Source: Brevibacillus sedimenti (GTDB lineage Bacteria > Bacillota > Bacilli > Brevibacillales > Brevibacillaceae). Taken from it: a DNA stretch of 64,000 nucleotides. The position numbers were made by a program, and so were the translations under genes. The notes beneath the pieces are model-generated. The model saw nothing but the letters and a program-made list of their open reading frames with translations, did no database searches and was not told where the DNA came from. Positions 49,521 to 57,867 of this stretch are shown one piece after another (position 1 is the first letter of the stretch; the number at the start of each line of letters is the position of its first letter). The stretch spans positions 1 through 64,000 of the forward strand of contig NZ_CP064048.1 of assembly GCF_020923495.1 (NCBI RefSeq). The letters are read 5' to 3'.

Positions 49521-50587
49521 TGCTGTTCGGTAGTCGTCAGCACTTGCTGAATGCCAAGTGCGATCTGCTCGTTTTTATGCTTCTCTTTCATCAGAACTTC
49601 GATGGCCTGCATGTTGCTTTGCTGAAAATGAGCCACTACTTCCTGGGCCATCTCCGCGTTGCGCGACTCCAGACGTCCCAGCGCCTGGCGCAGCAGTTGT
49701 TGTACTTCTTCCAGAACCGATTGGGTTTGTACGGTATTCATGGACAATTCCTCCTCAAAGTGAAGTTGTTCGTGCACTTCCTGATGGCGGTGTGTATGGT
49801 TTTGTGCGGGCTGCGCCTCGCGTTCCCGCTGTCCGTCCGTGGACTGCTGCTGTGAGGTGCCGGACTGTCCCGCGTCTTTTACATCGGTATGGCCGGCTTC
49901 TGCCGGATCTGCCTCAGGCTTTGTTTCGTCCGCCGTCTCCACGGCTGCGGCCGCTTCCAGACCGGCTTGACTTTGCTCTTCGTCACCGTCGCGGGCGATT
50001 ATGTACAAGATCTCGCCGTCCAACCGAAAGCGGTCGTCCAGCGCCGGCAAAAACATCGCGTCGTCCGCCACGCCCACCTCCTGCTCCAGAAAGTGGTGAA
50101 CGGTACGGGCCGCCACCTGGGTGATGCCGTTGGCGCGGCAGAATGCGTATACCTGGTCATTGGCCAGTGTCCATTCCGCCAGAAACCAGCGGCCATCACC
50201 CTGGTACTGGACGAAGCGGGGGTCCCGCTCCAACTGCAGCATGCGCATGATCTGATTCCAGCCGAACTGGGTCTGACGGCGAAGCTCCGCCGCTATTTGT
50301 TCCAACGTTTTGGGCATATGGGTATCACGCACAAAACGGTACGCCAGATCAAACAGTTGATGGGGCTGATAGGTCAATTCGATAATCGCCTCGGAACGCC
50401 CAACTTTCACCGGTGCCTGCTCCATTCGCAGCACCTTGGCGAGCAGGGCGCTGCCGTCCATGCCGAAGCCGGTTGTCAACCCGCTCGCTTCCAGACGGGA
50501 ACAGATCTCCTCGCGGGGAAGGGAGCGTTCGCCAGACCGAAACACCTTTTTAATAATACTCGACAGGGTATAGGTTGGCCGTTTCAT
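49517..50587 (-). CDS. HARE/RpoE-like winged-helix protein
   Basis: ATG 50585-50587 (AGAAGGAGTAAGTTTA). 356 residues, MKRPTYTLSSIIKKVFRSGE. Residues about 75-160 (LAYRFVRDTHMPKTLEQIAA, RDPRFVQYQGDGRWFLAEW) resemble the HARE-HTH domain of RNA polymerase delta subunit (DGRF...GDNRW). Residues about 215-275 are a Q/E/A-rich linker with HTHRHQEVHEQLH. The last 80 are helical. This suggests a DNA- or RNA polymerase-binding protein. It starts the cluster with 49257 and the SEC-C gene. Confidence 0.5.
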   Translation of the reverse strand: MKRPTYTLSSIIKKVFRSGERSLPREEICSRLEASGLTTGFGMDGSALLAKVLRMEQAPVKVGRSEAIIELTYQPHQLFDLAYRFVRDTHMPKTLEQIAAELRRQTQFGWNQIMRMLQLERDPRFVQYQGDGRWFLAEWTLANDQVYAFCRANGITQVAARTVHHFLEQEVGVADDAMFLPALDDRFRLDGEILYIIARDGDEEQSQAGLEAAAAVETADETKPEADPAEAGHTDVKDAGQSGTSQQQSTDGQREREAQPAQNHTHRHQEVHEQLHFEEELSMNTVQTQSVLEEVQQLLRQALGRLESRNAEMAQEVVAHFQQSNMQAIEVLMKEKHKNEQIALGIQQVLTTTEQQ

Positions 50588-50721
50588 TAAACTTACTCCT
50601 TCTACGCTATTGGCAACAGGTCTGCCAAGCAAATGGGAATCAAGATGGGTATTCGACACCAGCAGGGAAAAATCCTACTGCGACCGAAAGTGATTGTCTA
50701 TTCGGTTTGTTTTTATAAATG

Positions 50722-50745
50722 AAAAAAGAGCGGACCCGATCCGCT
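50722..50745 (-). terminator. Terminator of yhaM
   Basis: On the minus strand AGCGGA-TCGGG-TCCGCT followed by CTTTTTTC. Confidence 0.75.
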
Positions 50746-50798
50746 TCAAAAAGTGCTCCGGCGAGGCGCAAGCGGCAGTCGCTTTTGCCTCGTCGCTG

Positions 50799-51743
50799 TC
50801 AATAGCCGCGCCACACCTTTCGCCTCAAGGCGCCGGCGTAGGCCCACTCCTCGTCCCCCATCTCGGCCAGCGCCTGGCCCAGGGCGTTCATCTTGCTGTC
50901 AATCTGGTCGAGATAGTGGAACAGCACGGCTGTGGGCGTCTTGCCGGAGACGGCGCTTCCCCACCCGTTTTCCACATCGCCATGATGGCTCAGGATGCAG
51001 TGCTTCAAGTGCAGCACTTCGGGATCACCGAGGGGAATGTCACGTTTGCGGCAGATGCCGCTGATGATCTCCGCTCCCATCACCAAATGGCCGATCAACT
51101 GCCCGGGGGTGGTGTAGTCGGGCGCGATCGGGTCAGACAGCTCGTACAGCTTGCCGATGTCGTGCAAAATGCATGTCGCGTACAGCACATCCCGGTCCAC
51201 CTGAGGGTAGAGCGGCACCAGCCGCTCGGCTGCGGCCAAAAGTGAGACGATGTGCTCCAGCAAGCCGTGGTAGTAATTGTGGTGCATGCGCACACCAGCC
51301 GGATAGCAGCGCAGGCGTCCGCCGATCTCCTCGTCGGTCAGCGCCTCCGTCACGATCGCGCGCAGCGTCTCGCTTCTGATCCCGCGAACCGCCTGCTGCA
51401 GCTTCTCCCAAAGCTCGTCGGCGGGGAATGGCGAGACCGGCACCAGCGATTCCATCTGAACGTCGTCGGACGGAGACGCGAGCCGGACCCGCTGGATGAC
51501 CAACTGCTTTTTCCCCCGGTACACCTGCACCGTCGCGTCGATTTTGATGACGGATTTCACCTGGATGGCTTCCTTCAGCTCCGGGGTGACGTCCCACAGT
51601 TTGGCGGCAATCGTGCCGGAGCAATCCCCCAGCTCCAGACTGAGGTATTCGCTCTGGTTGCTGGCGACGCCCACCTCCTTGCTCTTGACCAGACAAAACG
51701 TGACAACCCGTTCTCCCTCTTGATAATCAAGCAGATATCTCAT
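50799..51743 (-). CDS. yhaM: 3'-5' exoribonuclease YhaM
   Basis: ATG 51741-51743 gives 314 residues, the typical length. N-terminal OB fold (about 12-90: LSLELGDCSGTIAAKLWDVT, INKIDATVQVY) then an HD domain: RMHHNYYHGLLEHIVSLL, ILHDIGKLYELS (HD-GK), HCILSHHGDVENGWGS. YhaM trims RNA and single-stranded DNA 3' ends with Mn2+ and works in mRNA decay and replication. In this window it is followed by the YkvA and DedA genes, on the same strand. Confidence 0.9.
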   Translation of the reverse strand: MRYLLDYQEGERVVTFCLVKSKEVGVASNQSEYLSLELGDCSGTIAAKLWDVTPELKEAIQVKSVIKIDATVQVYRGKKQLVIQRVRLASPSDDVQMESLVPVSPFPADELWEKLQQAVRGIRSETLRAIVTEALTDEEIGGRLRCYPAGVRMHHNYYHGLLEHIVSLLAAAERLVPLYPQVDRDVLYATCILHDIGKLYELSDPIAPDYTTPGQLIGHLVMGAEIISGICRKRDIPLGDPEVLHLKHCILSHHGDVENGWGSAVSGKTPTAVLFHYLDQIDSKMNALGQALAEMGDEEWAYAGALRRKVWRGY

Positions 51744-51761
51744 CTGTCTGTCCTTCCTCGT

Positions 51762-52298
51762 CTATTTTTTGCGAAACAGGGTCTCTTCGATCTTGTGCAC
51801 AATTTTCTTGCCGACCAGCTCGTCAGCCGACTTGATCACCCTGGTAATCACCTGGAGCAGATCCTCTTCCCCGTTCCAGTGTTCGCGCACGATCGCCTCG
51901 TCCACGTCGACGAGGATGCGCCGCAGCGCGTACACCGCCAGCACGACGTCATCAAGCAGACCAAGGGCGCCAGTCAAGGCTTCCGGAATGAAGTCAATCG
52001 GCGTGATAAAATAGGCCACGGCAATCCCGGCCAACGCTTTCGCCTGAACACCGACGCGTTTGTCCAGCATCAGGCGGGCCAGCAGCACAAACAGGTCGGG
52101 CGCAAGCAGGATGTACGCGGCTGCCTTTTCGCTGCCTCCCTTTTCACGGATAAAGGCCTGGATCTTCGCCCGCAGCTTGTCGTAAAAGCGCTGGTGCTTC
52201 TCCGGCAGTTTCAACGGCACCAGCTCGGCCGGTCTCCGGACGGCGGGCAATCGCTCGTCAGACAATTGTTTGTCTTGATGGCGCTGCTCATCGTTCAT
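51762..52298 (-). CDS. YkvA family (DUF1232) protein
   Basis: ATG 52296-52298 overlaps the DedA stop (ATGA). 178 residues, MNDEQRHQDKQLSDERLPAV. DUF1232 core: LLARLMLDKRVGVQAKALAG, IAVAYFITPIDFIPE and LLDDVVLAVYALRRIL. Short membrane-associated domain of unknown biochemical role. Same strand and coupled to DedA upstream, suggesting a shared membrane-lipid or stress function. Confidence 0.75.
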   Translation of the reverse strand: MNDEQRHQDKQLSDERLPAVRRPAELVPLKLPEKHQRFYDKLRAKIQAFIREKGGSEKAAAYILLAPDLFVLLARLMLDKRVGVQAKALAGIAVAYFITPIDFIPEALTGALGLLDDVVLAVYALRRILVDVDEAIVREHWNGEEDLLQVITRVIKSADELVGKKIVHKIEETLFRKK

Positions 52299-52931
52299 GG
52301 CAATTCCTCCCGTTTCGTTTTTGCGGCAGCCTTGCGCTTGCACCAGTAGGACCAGCAGACAATAACGGCAAGCAGGGCCAGGAAGAAGACTGCCAGGTTG
52401 CGCGCGACCAGCACGAACAACTGCTCCCAGCGTTCTCCCAACTGCCAGCCGATCGTGACGAACAAGGCGCACCAGAATAAGCCCCCTGTGTATGTATACA
52501 GCATGAACGTCGGAAACGGAAGCCGGGTGATGCCAGCAAAATAGGCGGTAAACTGGCGAATGCCGGGAATGAAGTAGCCGAGCGGCAGCGCCCATTTGCC
52601 CACGCGGTTAAACCAGTCTTCCGTCTTGCGATAAAGCGCGTAGCCCAGGCCGAGCCGCTTCCCATACCGCTCGATAAAGACGAATCCCAACGTCCTGCCG
52701 ATCCAGTACGCAGTGGTCATCGCCGTAATGGACCCCAGAAAACAGACGAGAAACGTGGGGACGTACTTCAACTGGCCAGTGGAGACGAGGAACCCGGAAA
52801 AGACCAGGAGCGTTTCCTCCGGCAGAGGCATTCCGAGAATCCCCAGAAAAAAACAGGCCAAACAAGGCGCCGTACCCGTATTGGGAGATGTATCCGCCAA
52901 AAACTGTTACAATTTCATTTATTTCATTCAA
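52295..52931 (-). pseudogene. DedA family membrane protein, T-run frameshift
   Basis: The N-terminus lies in one frame (MNEINEIVTVFGGYISQYGY from TTG 52929-52931) and the rest in another (LGILGMPLPEETLLVFSGFL onward). The break is a run of seven T at about 52851; six T would join GALFGLFFLGILGMPLPEE. DedA signature ETLLVFSGFLVSTG, FIPGIRQFTAYFAGITRLPF (E and R residues), several membrane spans. DedA proteins are undecaprenyl-phosphate or lipid flippases. Likely sequencing error. TTG as start is uncertain. Confidence 0.72.
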
Positions 52932-53139
52932 GATGTTTTCACCACATTTCGCGCTTGTCCCCTCTTTCAATACATTATGCCAAAAGAAGAAGCGGGCGAC
53001 AAATATCTGTGAATTATTCCCATTTGAGGAAGTATAATCTTCTTCGCAGCGAGTGTTGACCTTGCCTGGCAGGCCATGGGTTTGTGCGCCTGTATCGCAA
53101 CCGTTGTCTAAAAATGACGAATTTTATGGGTTCTCGCCG

Positions 53140-53175
53140 TGGCTTTCCCACTCACTTTTCGCTATAATGAGTGGG
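53140..53175 (+). promoter_or_regulatory. Promoter overlapped by an inverted repeat, upstream of the DUF2062 gene
   Basis: TATAAT at 53163-53168 with a weak TGGCTT -35 at 17 bp. CCCACTCA (53147-53154) and TGAGTGGG (53168-53175) form a perfect inverted repeat around the promoter, a good repressor-site layout. No other feature in the 52932-53210 gap. Confidence 0.55.
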
Positions 53176-53210
53176 AGTATGGAAATAGGATAAATGAGGG
53201 ACAAGCCGGA

Positions 53211-53696
53211 ATGTGGAAAAAAATCTACCGCAAGTTGAAATACGAGTACTACAAGCTGATTCGGATGAAAGGGGCGCCCTCTTTTGTCGCCCGAGGTTTC
53301 TCCGTCGGCATATTTGTTGAGTTCATCACGCTGCCAACCTTTGGTTTGGCATTCCTCCTGCTGTTTCCGCTGGTCAAGCTGTTTCGCTGCAGTTTGCCCG
53401 CCGGATTGATCGGCTTTGTAATCGGAAAAATGATCCTGCCAATCTTTATGGTACTAAATTACAAACTGGGCTACTCCATCATCGGCCGGCCGCTGCATGA
53501 ACATATGAAGCACAACAACGAGCCGTGGGCAAACTGGATCGCCTGGATGAAGCAAAAAGGACTCGCCTATTTTACCGGCAGCGCGATCATGGGCCTCATC
53601 GTCGCAATCGGCAGCTATTTCCTCGTCTACTCCGCTCTGCAGTGGTACCGGCAAAAACGGGCCCGCCGTTCACTTGCCCAACGGCAGTCACGGTAA
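53211..53696 (+). CDS. DUF2062 domain membrane protein
   Basis: ATG 53211 with GAGGG upstream gives 161 residues, MWKKIYRKLKYEYYKLIRMK. DUF2062 core: GAPSFVARGFSVGIFVEFIT, LPTFGLAFLLLFPLVKLF, AGLIGFVIGKMILPIF and a final span. Members are small membrane proteins, some fused to glycosyltransferases; function unknown. Promoter region has an inverted repeat. Followed by a terminator. Confidence 0.78.
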   Translation: MWKKIYRKLKYEYYKLIRMKGAPSFVARGFSVGIFVEFITLPTFGLAFLLLFPLVKLFRCSLPAGLIGFVIGKMILPIFMVLNYKLGYSIIGRPLHEHMKHNNEPWANWIAWMKQKGLAYFTGSAIMGLIVAIGSYFLVYSALQWYRQKRARRSLAQRQSR

Positions 53697-53738
53697 GCGG
53701 GAAAACGGGCGCGTCTCCCTATGCAAAATAAAAAAACA

Positions 53739-53778
53739 AGACCGGTACCGACAGTTTTGTCGACCCGGTCTCTTTTTT
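53739..53778. terminator. Terminator after the DUF2062 gene
   Basis: AGACCGGTACCGAC/GTCGACCCGGTCT hairpin followed by seven T; A-run on the other side supports the convergent gene too. Confidence 0.8.
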
Positions 53779-53839
53779 TGACGTTCACGGCAACCGGCGG
53801 GTGAAAACAGGCCGTCAATCGAAGCGCTTTGTCACGAGG

Positions 53840-54061
53840 TTACGCGAAAAAGCCTTTTTCCCGCAGCTGTTCCATGATTTCGGAAACGGTCAGATTTTGC
53901 TGCAACAGATTCATGGTAACGTCTACCTGCTCTTCAGACAGGCCGTTTGCCCACAGGCTTTCGCGGACCAACACATCGTTGGGGCTGCGGAAGTAAGCCT
54001 GCAGGGTTCGCAACACGCGTCCTTCCAAAGTCGTTTTCAGCATCAGTTCGGTTGTCGACAT
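53840..54061 (-). CDS. Hypothetical small helical protein, 73 residues
   Basis: ATG 54059-54061 follows AAAGAGGTGGAACAG. MSTTELMLKTTLEGRVLRTL then QAYFRSPNDVLVRESLWANG and NLTVSEIMEQLREKGFFA. It has two or three predicted helices with no membrane span. I do not recognise it. Clear RBS and single frame support. Confidence 0.5.
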   Translation of the reverse strand: MSTTELMLKTTLEGRVLRTLQAYFRSPNDVLVRESLWANGLSEEQVDVTMNLLQQNLTVSEIMEQLREKGFFA

Positions 54062-54203
54062 CTGTTCCACCTCTTTCCTAAACAGATCTGTGCATACTTT
54101 CTATTATCGTACAAACGCGGCGGAGAATCAACGTCTTCCCCGTTTCTCCGCGAGCCGCCGAACGGCAAGGCACCGTCATTCGCAGTGACTCGCCTGTCCC
54201 TGT

Positions 54204-54956
54204 CTACACTTCCGGCATCGGACGCCGCTTGTGCTCAGAGATGCGGTGCAGGTAATCTATCCGCTTTTTGGCCTCCGGATCGGTCTCGCCCGTGATCAGC
54301 AGTCGGTCCAGATCTTCGTACGAAAAGCCCATTTCCTTTTCGTCCGTCTGCCCTTCCCACAGGTCGGCGGACGGCGCCTTGGTCAGGATGGACTCCGGCA
54401 CGCCCAGTTCGCGCGCCAAAATGCGTATTTCGTGCTTGGTCAGGCTGGCCACCGGATTGATGTCGGCCAATCCGTCGCCGCCCTTGGTCATGTAGCCGAT
54501 GTAGATTTCGCTGCGGTTGCAGGTGTCCACCACCAGATAGCCCTTTTGGTTGGCAATCGCGTACAACGTCGTCATGCGCAGCCGCGCCTTGGTGTTTCCT
54601 TTTGTTTTGTCGTCAAGGGGAAGCACCTTTTCGATTTCCGGGACGATCGCGTCAAACGCCGGTCCAAGGTCGACGGTCACCAACTGCAGACCAATCGCGT
54701 CAGCCAGCTTTTGGGCATCCTCCGCATGAATGGCTTGCGAGTACGCCGGCATCCATACGCCGATCACACGCTCCCTGCCCAGCGCCCGTACGCAGAGAGC
54801 AGCGGATACTGCGCTGTCAATGCCGCCGGAAATCCCCACGACGGCGCCGCCGAGCCCGGGTCCGTCAATCTGCTCACGGATAAAGGCCACGCGCTTTTCC
54901 AGATCTTCCTTCACATGAGCCTGGTAGTGAGCCAGGTGCTCTTGAAATTTGTCCAT
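54204..54956 (-). CDS. nadE: NAD+ synthetase (ammonia-dependent type)
   Basis: ATG 54954-54956 gives 250 residues, MDKFQEHLAHYQAHVKEDLE. PP-loop motif VGISGGIDSAVSAALC, then NTKARLRMTTLYAIANQKGY, CNRSEIYIGYMTKGGDGLAD and a closing HKRRPMPEV. It adenylates deamido-NAD and amidates it with ammonia to make NAD+. No glutaminase domain, so it uses free NH3. The upstream (divergent) gene is methionine aminopeptidase. Confidence 0.93.
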   Translation of the reverse strand: MDKFQEHLAHYQAHVKEDLEKRVAFIREQIDGPGLGGAVVGISGGIDSAVSAALCVRALGRERVIGVWMPAYSQAIHAEDAQKLADAIGLQLVTVDLGPAFDAIVPEIEKVLPLDDKTKGNTKARLRMTTLYAIANQKGYLVVDTCNRSEIYIGYMTKGGDGLADINPVASLTKHEIRILARELGVPESILTKAPSADLWEGQTDEKEMGFSYEDLDRLLITGETDPEAKKRIDYLHRISEHKRRPMPEV

Positions 54957-55076
54957 GCAACGTACCCCCATCTTCACTGTCTCTTCCCATCCTACCACGC
55001 GGAAATGACGGTGGCAATCAACGGCAAAGAGGTCTACACTAATAACGAGAACAACTGGAACACAAGGAGAGAGCCG

Positions 55077-55823
55077 ATGATTATCCTCAAGACACCGGAA
55101 GAAATCGAACGGATGAGGGCAGCCGGCAAAATTCTCGCCGCCTGCCACCGCGCTCTGGCCAAACGGATTCGCCCCGGGGTAACTACCTGGGAAATCGACC
55201 AATTTGTCGAGCAATTCCTCGCAAAACACGGAGCCACGCCTGAGCAGAAAGGGTACCAGGGCTACCCCTACGCCACCTGCGCTTCCGTCAACGACGTCAT
55301 CTGCCACGGGTTTCCCACCAAGGAACCGCTGAAAGACGGCGACATCGTGACGATTGACATGGTGGTAAACCTGGACGGCTGGCTGGCCGACTCCGCCTGG
55401 TCGTACGCGGTGGGCAACATCTCACCCGAAGCAAAGCGGCTGCTGCAGGTGACGGAAAAAGCGCTCTATCTGGGTATTGAGCAGGCTGTCCCGGGCAACC
55501 GCGTCGGCGACATTTCCCACGCGATTCAAAGCTACGCCGAGGCACAGGGCTATTCGGTCGTGCGCGACTTTACCGGTCACGGAATCGGCCAACGGATTCA
55601 TGAAGAGCCGTACATTCCCCACTTTGGACCGCCTGGACGCGGCCCCCGTCTGAAAGAAGGCATGGTGATTACAATCGAGCCGATGCTGAATGTAGGCAGC
55701 TACCACGTCAAGATCGACGAGGACGGCTGGACGGCCCGGACTCGTGACGGCAAGCTGTCTGCCCAGTACGAGCACACGATCGCCATTACCGCCGACGGTC
55801 CCGTGATTCTGACCAAGCAGTGA
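55077..55823 (+). CDS. map: Type I methionine aminopeptidase
   Basis: ATG 55077 follows AAGGAGAGA. 248 residues, MIILKTPEEIERMRAAGKIL. Pita-bread fold with metal ligands visible: Asp in VTIDMVVNLDG and LADSAWS, His in GHGIGQRIHEEP, Glu in ITIEPMLNVG and YEHTIAI. It removes the start Met from nascent proteins. This is the long Gram-positive form. The strain very likely carries another map near the ribosomal genes; this could be the MapB type. Confidence 0.92.
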   Translation: MIILKTPEEIERMRAAGKILAACHRALAKRIRPGVTTWEIDQFVEQFLAKHGATPEQKGYQGYPYATCASVNDVICHGFPTKEPLKDGDIVTIDMVVNLDGWLADSAWSYAVGNISPEAKRLLQVTEKALYLGIEQAVPGNRVGDISHAIQSYAEAQGYSVVRDFTGHGIGQRIHEEPYIPHFGPPGRGPRLKEGMVITIEPMLNVGSYHVKIDEDGWTARTRDGKLSAQYEHTIAITADGPVILTKQ

Positions 55824-55863
55824 CAGTCGACCTGACCGTACGGTTAACAAGGTCTGCAAAGAA

Positions 55864-55898
55864 AAGCGGCAGCTCCCCAAGCAAGGGGGCTGCCGCTT
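55864..55898 (+). terminator. Terminator of map
   Basis: AAGCGGCAGCTCCCC and GGGGGCTGCCGCTT form a strong stem, followed by TATT. Confidence 0.8.
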
Positions 55899-55920
55899 TA
55901 TTGACTCACGGTGTTGGTGA

Positions 55921-56091
55921 TTAGCGCTGCACGCTGTTCGCGTAGCGGTTCATAAGCGCTTCCAATTCCTGCACGTCTTTTTCCAATTCACGGATGTCCT
56001 CTTCAATCAATCGCTTCACTTGCTGTTTTTCCCGCAATATCTTGCGGGTCTGTTCCAGCCTTTGCTTCAGATCGAACAAGCCGAGATGCAC
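55921..56091 (-). CDS. 56-residue coiled-coil peptide downstream of pspC
   Basis: GTG 56089-56091 is preceded by GGGGAGGGG at 6 bp. The product starts MHLGLFDLKQRLEQTRKILR, continues EKQQVKRLIEEDIRELEKDV and ends ALMNRYANSVQR: almost wholly charged helix with a heptad pattern, a likely coiled coil. It follows pspC on the same strand with a 75-bp gap and could be an accessory to it. Too short to be found by ordinary length cut-offs. Confidence 0.6.
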   Translation of the reverse strand: MHLGLFDLKQRLEQTRKILREKQQVKRLIEEDIRELEKDVQELEALMNRYANSVQR

Positions 56092-56166
56092 TGCTTTCCC
56101 CTCCCCATTCTATGTAAAGGTTCCACCTTACATGATATGCGGAAGTACGCAGTTGTTGCCGGTTTC

Positions 56167-56517
56167 TTATAGACCTTTCCATTTCGCCAATTCGGCGCGA
56201 AGGCGGTGTACTTCTTGTATCAAAGCCCGTTTTTCCAGGCGCTCAATCTCACTGTCCAGATCAGATCCGTATCCCCGACCGGCAAACAGCGGATCGTACG
56301 GATCGCAGGCGTCGTGTCCGTACGGCCAGGCCGGCTCTTTCGGCATGATCAACGCGAGCAGCAGGTAAATCAACAGGGGCACGAAGGTGCACACGGTGAG
56401 AATCACCGCTGCCACCCGCACAAGGGTGGAGTCAATTCGCAGGAATCGGGCGATGCCTCCGCACACGCCAAACAGTCGTTTATCGCTGCTGGATCGGTAT
56501 AAGCGTCTTTCCATCAT
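56167..56517 (-). CDS. PspC domain envelope-stress protein
   Basis: ATG 56515-56517 (AGAGAGGAAGGAATGTC). 116 residues, MMERRLYRSSSDKRLFGVCG, with the PspC motif KRLFGVCGGIARFLRIDSTL, one or two membrane spans (VAAVILTVCTFVPLLIYLLL), and a charged helix at the end (EIERLEKRALIQEVHRLRAE). In E. coli PspC senses secretin stress; in Gram-positives the domain belongs to LiaI/YvlC-type stress proteins. The next minus-strand gene is a 56-residue coiled coil. Confidence 0.85.
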   Translation of the reverse strand: MMERRLYRSSSDKRLFGVCGGIARFLRIDSTLVRVAAVILTVCTFVPLLIYLLLALIMPKEPAWPYGHDACDPYDPLFAGRGYGSDLDSEIERLEKRALIQEVHRLRAELAKWKGL

Positions 56518-56694
56518 GACATTCCTTCCTCTCTGTATCCGTTTCTGATGTTACCTCCAAGATACCCGAAAGAAAGGTTGCCCAAAACTGGCCCCAGGGG
56601 GATTTGACCTCCGTCCGGGGACGGAGGCCCGCTCCGTCCCGTGAAGCCTGTGGAATGATCTGCTGATGGTGCCGTGTTTTCTGTAGGCAGCGGG

Positions 56695-57126
56695 CTAGAT
56701 CAGCGCCTTGGCCATCAGCGCTTCGGTAATGCCGATAAAGTATTCCGATTCACGGCGGATGTGGTTCAACACCGCCAGCGCCGTGGGATTGCTGCGAAAC
56801 GCCGGACTGTCCGAACCCATCTGATTCAACAGGGCGATAAACTGCTGGCTCTGTTCCATGGAAAACGTGACCAGCTCCCTGATTTGCCGCATGAGCGGAT
56901 CGCTCACCCTGTTGCAGGAACGGATGACCGCCTCGATGTAGCGGACAAACAAACCCTGCGTCTGGGCAAATGCCTGCTCCCACTCGGCGAGCGCATCGAC
57001 GAACTCCTCTTCCAGATTGGGCACCAGCTCACGCAGCACAACGGTGTGTTCACTCTCCTGCAGTTTCCAGAATTCACCTTCGTCCAAGATTCTGAGCGGC
57101 ATCTTTTCATCGTAATGAAATTGCAC
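56695..57126 (-). CDS. DUF2935-like helical protein
   Basis: GTG 57124-57126 follows AAGGAGGAG. 143 residues, MQFHYDEKMPLRILDEGEFW with KLQESEHTVVLRELVPNLEE, then long amphipathic helices (EAVIRSCNRVSDPLMRQIRE, LNHIRRESEYFIGITEALM). The E-x2-FW...E-H layout resembles DUF2935, four-helix bundles with metal-like acids seen in spore and bacilli proteins. I am only moderately sure. It is at the end of the homogentisate operon, 100 bp after the flavin reductase. Confidence 0.5.
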   Translation of the reverse strand: MQFHYDEKMPLRILDEGEFWKLQESEHTVVLRELVPNLEEEFVDALAEWEQAFAQTQGLFVRYIEAVIRSCNRVSDPLMRQIRELVTFSMEQSQQFIALLNQMGSDSPAFRSNPTALAVLNHIRRESEYFIGITEALMAKALI

Positions 57127-57225
57127 GCGTACTCCTCCTTTTTTGCATGTAAAAGGGTCCACCACAGTCTATGTGACAGCGGCGGGAGCGTGCCTTTGCC
57201 GCCTGGAATCAGAGTGCAGGAAAAA

Positions 57226-57855
57226 TCAGCTGTCCTGCTTTGGCTGATACATCGGCCGCGGCCGTTCAAACAATTCGCCCAGCGTGGCGTACCAGTGGCC
57301 GGCCAGGCGGCTGACAGGGGAGAAGGTGTCGATGTCGATCTTGCCGTCTCGGTAAAGGGAATCGTCGATGTGGACGTGCACCACCTCGCCGATGATCAGG
57401 TCCGACGCAGCCGGCTCGCCCAGCGTCATGAAACGGTGCAGCCGGCACTCAAAATGGACGCGCGACTCGCCCAGACGCGGCGGGCGGACGGCGACGGACG
57501 GCAGTTGGGTCAGCCCCAGCTCTTCCACCTCGCTCACTTCCGGCGGGTAATCGGCGGAGGTCTGATTGACCGCATCCACGTTGAACACGTCCACCATGTT
57601 GACGACAAATTCCTTCGTCTCTGCGATGTTGCGGGCCGTGTCCTTCATCACACTGCCCGGCTTGCGTATGACCGCGACGGAAACCAACATCGGTTCAATG
57701 CTGGCCACATTGAAGTAACTGAACGGCGCGGCGTTGACCACACCGTCTGCGCTGAGGGACGTGACCCAGGCGATCGGCCTCGGCACGACCCCGCCAATCA
57801 AGAGTTTGTATTTGTCCTGGCGCCCGATGGCACTGATGTCGATTTCCATGCGCAT
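57226..57855 (-). CDS. Flavin reductase-like FMN-binding protein
   Basis: ATG 57853-57855 gives 209 residues, MRMEIDISAIGRQDKYKLLI. Split-barrel FMN motif PRPIAWVTSLSADGVVNAAP with FSYFNVASIEPMLVSVAVIR and DTARNIAETKEFVVNMV. It reduces flavin with NAD(P)H, often for a monooxygenase. Located right after hmgA in the tyrosine-catabolic operon, it may support a hydroxylase or act on a quinone intermediate. It is soluble. Confidence 0.8.
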   Translation of the reverse strand: MRMEIDISAIGRQDKYKLLIGGVVPRPIAWVTSLSADGVVNAAPFSYFNVASIEPMLVSVAVIRKPGSVMKDTARNIAETKEFVVNMVDVFNVDAVNQTSADYPPEVSEVEELGLTQLPSVAVRPPRLGESRVHFECRLHRFMTLGEPAASDLIIGEVVHVHIDDSLYRDGKIDIDTFSPVSRLAGHWYATLGELFERPRPMYQPKQDS

Positions 57856-57867
57856 CCCCTTTCCTGT

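Noticed and set aside
56518-56610. ECF promoter for pspC (GGCAACCTTT on the minus strand)
   Set aside because: The only CG-type -10 candidate lies at a spacing 6-8 bp too short.
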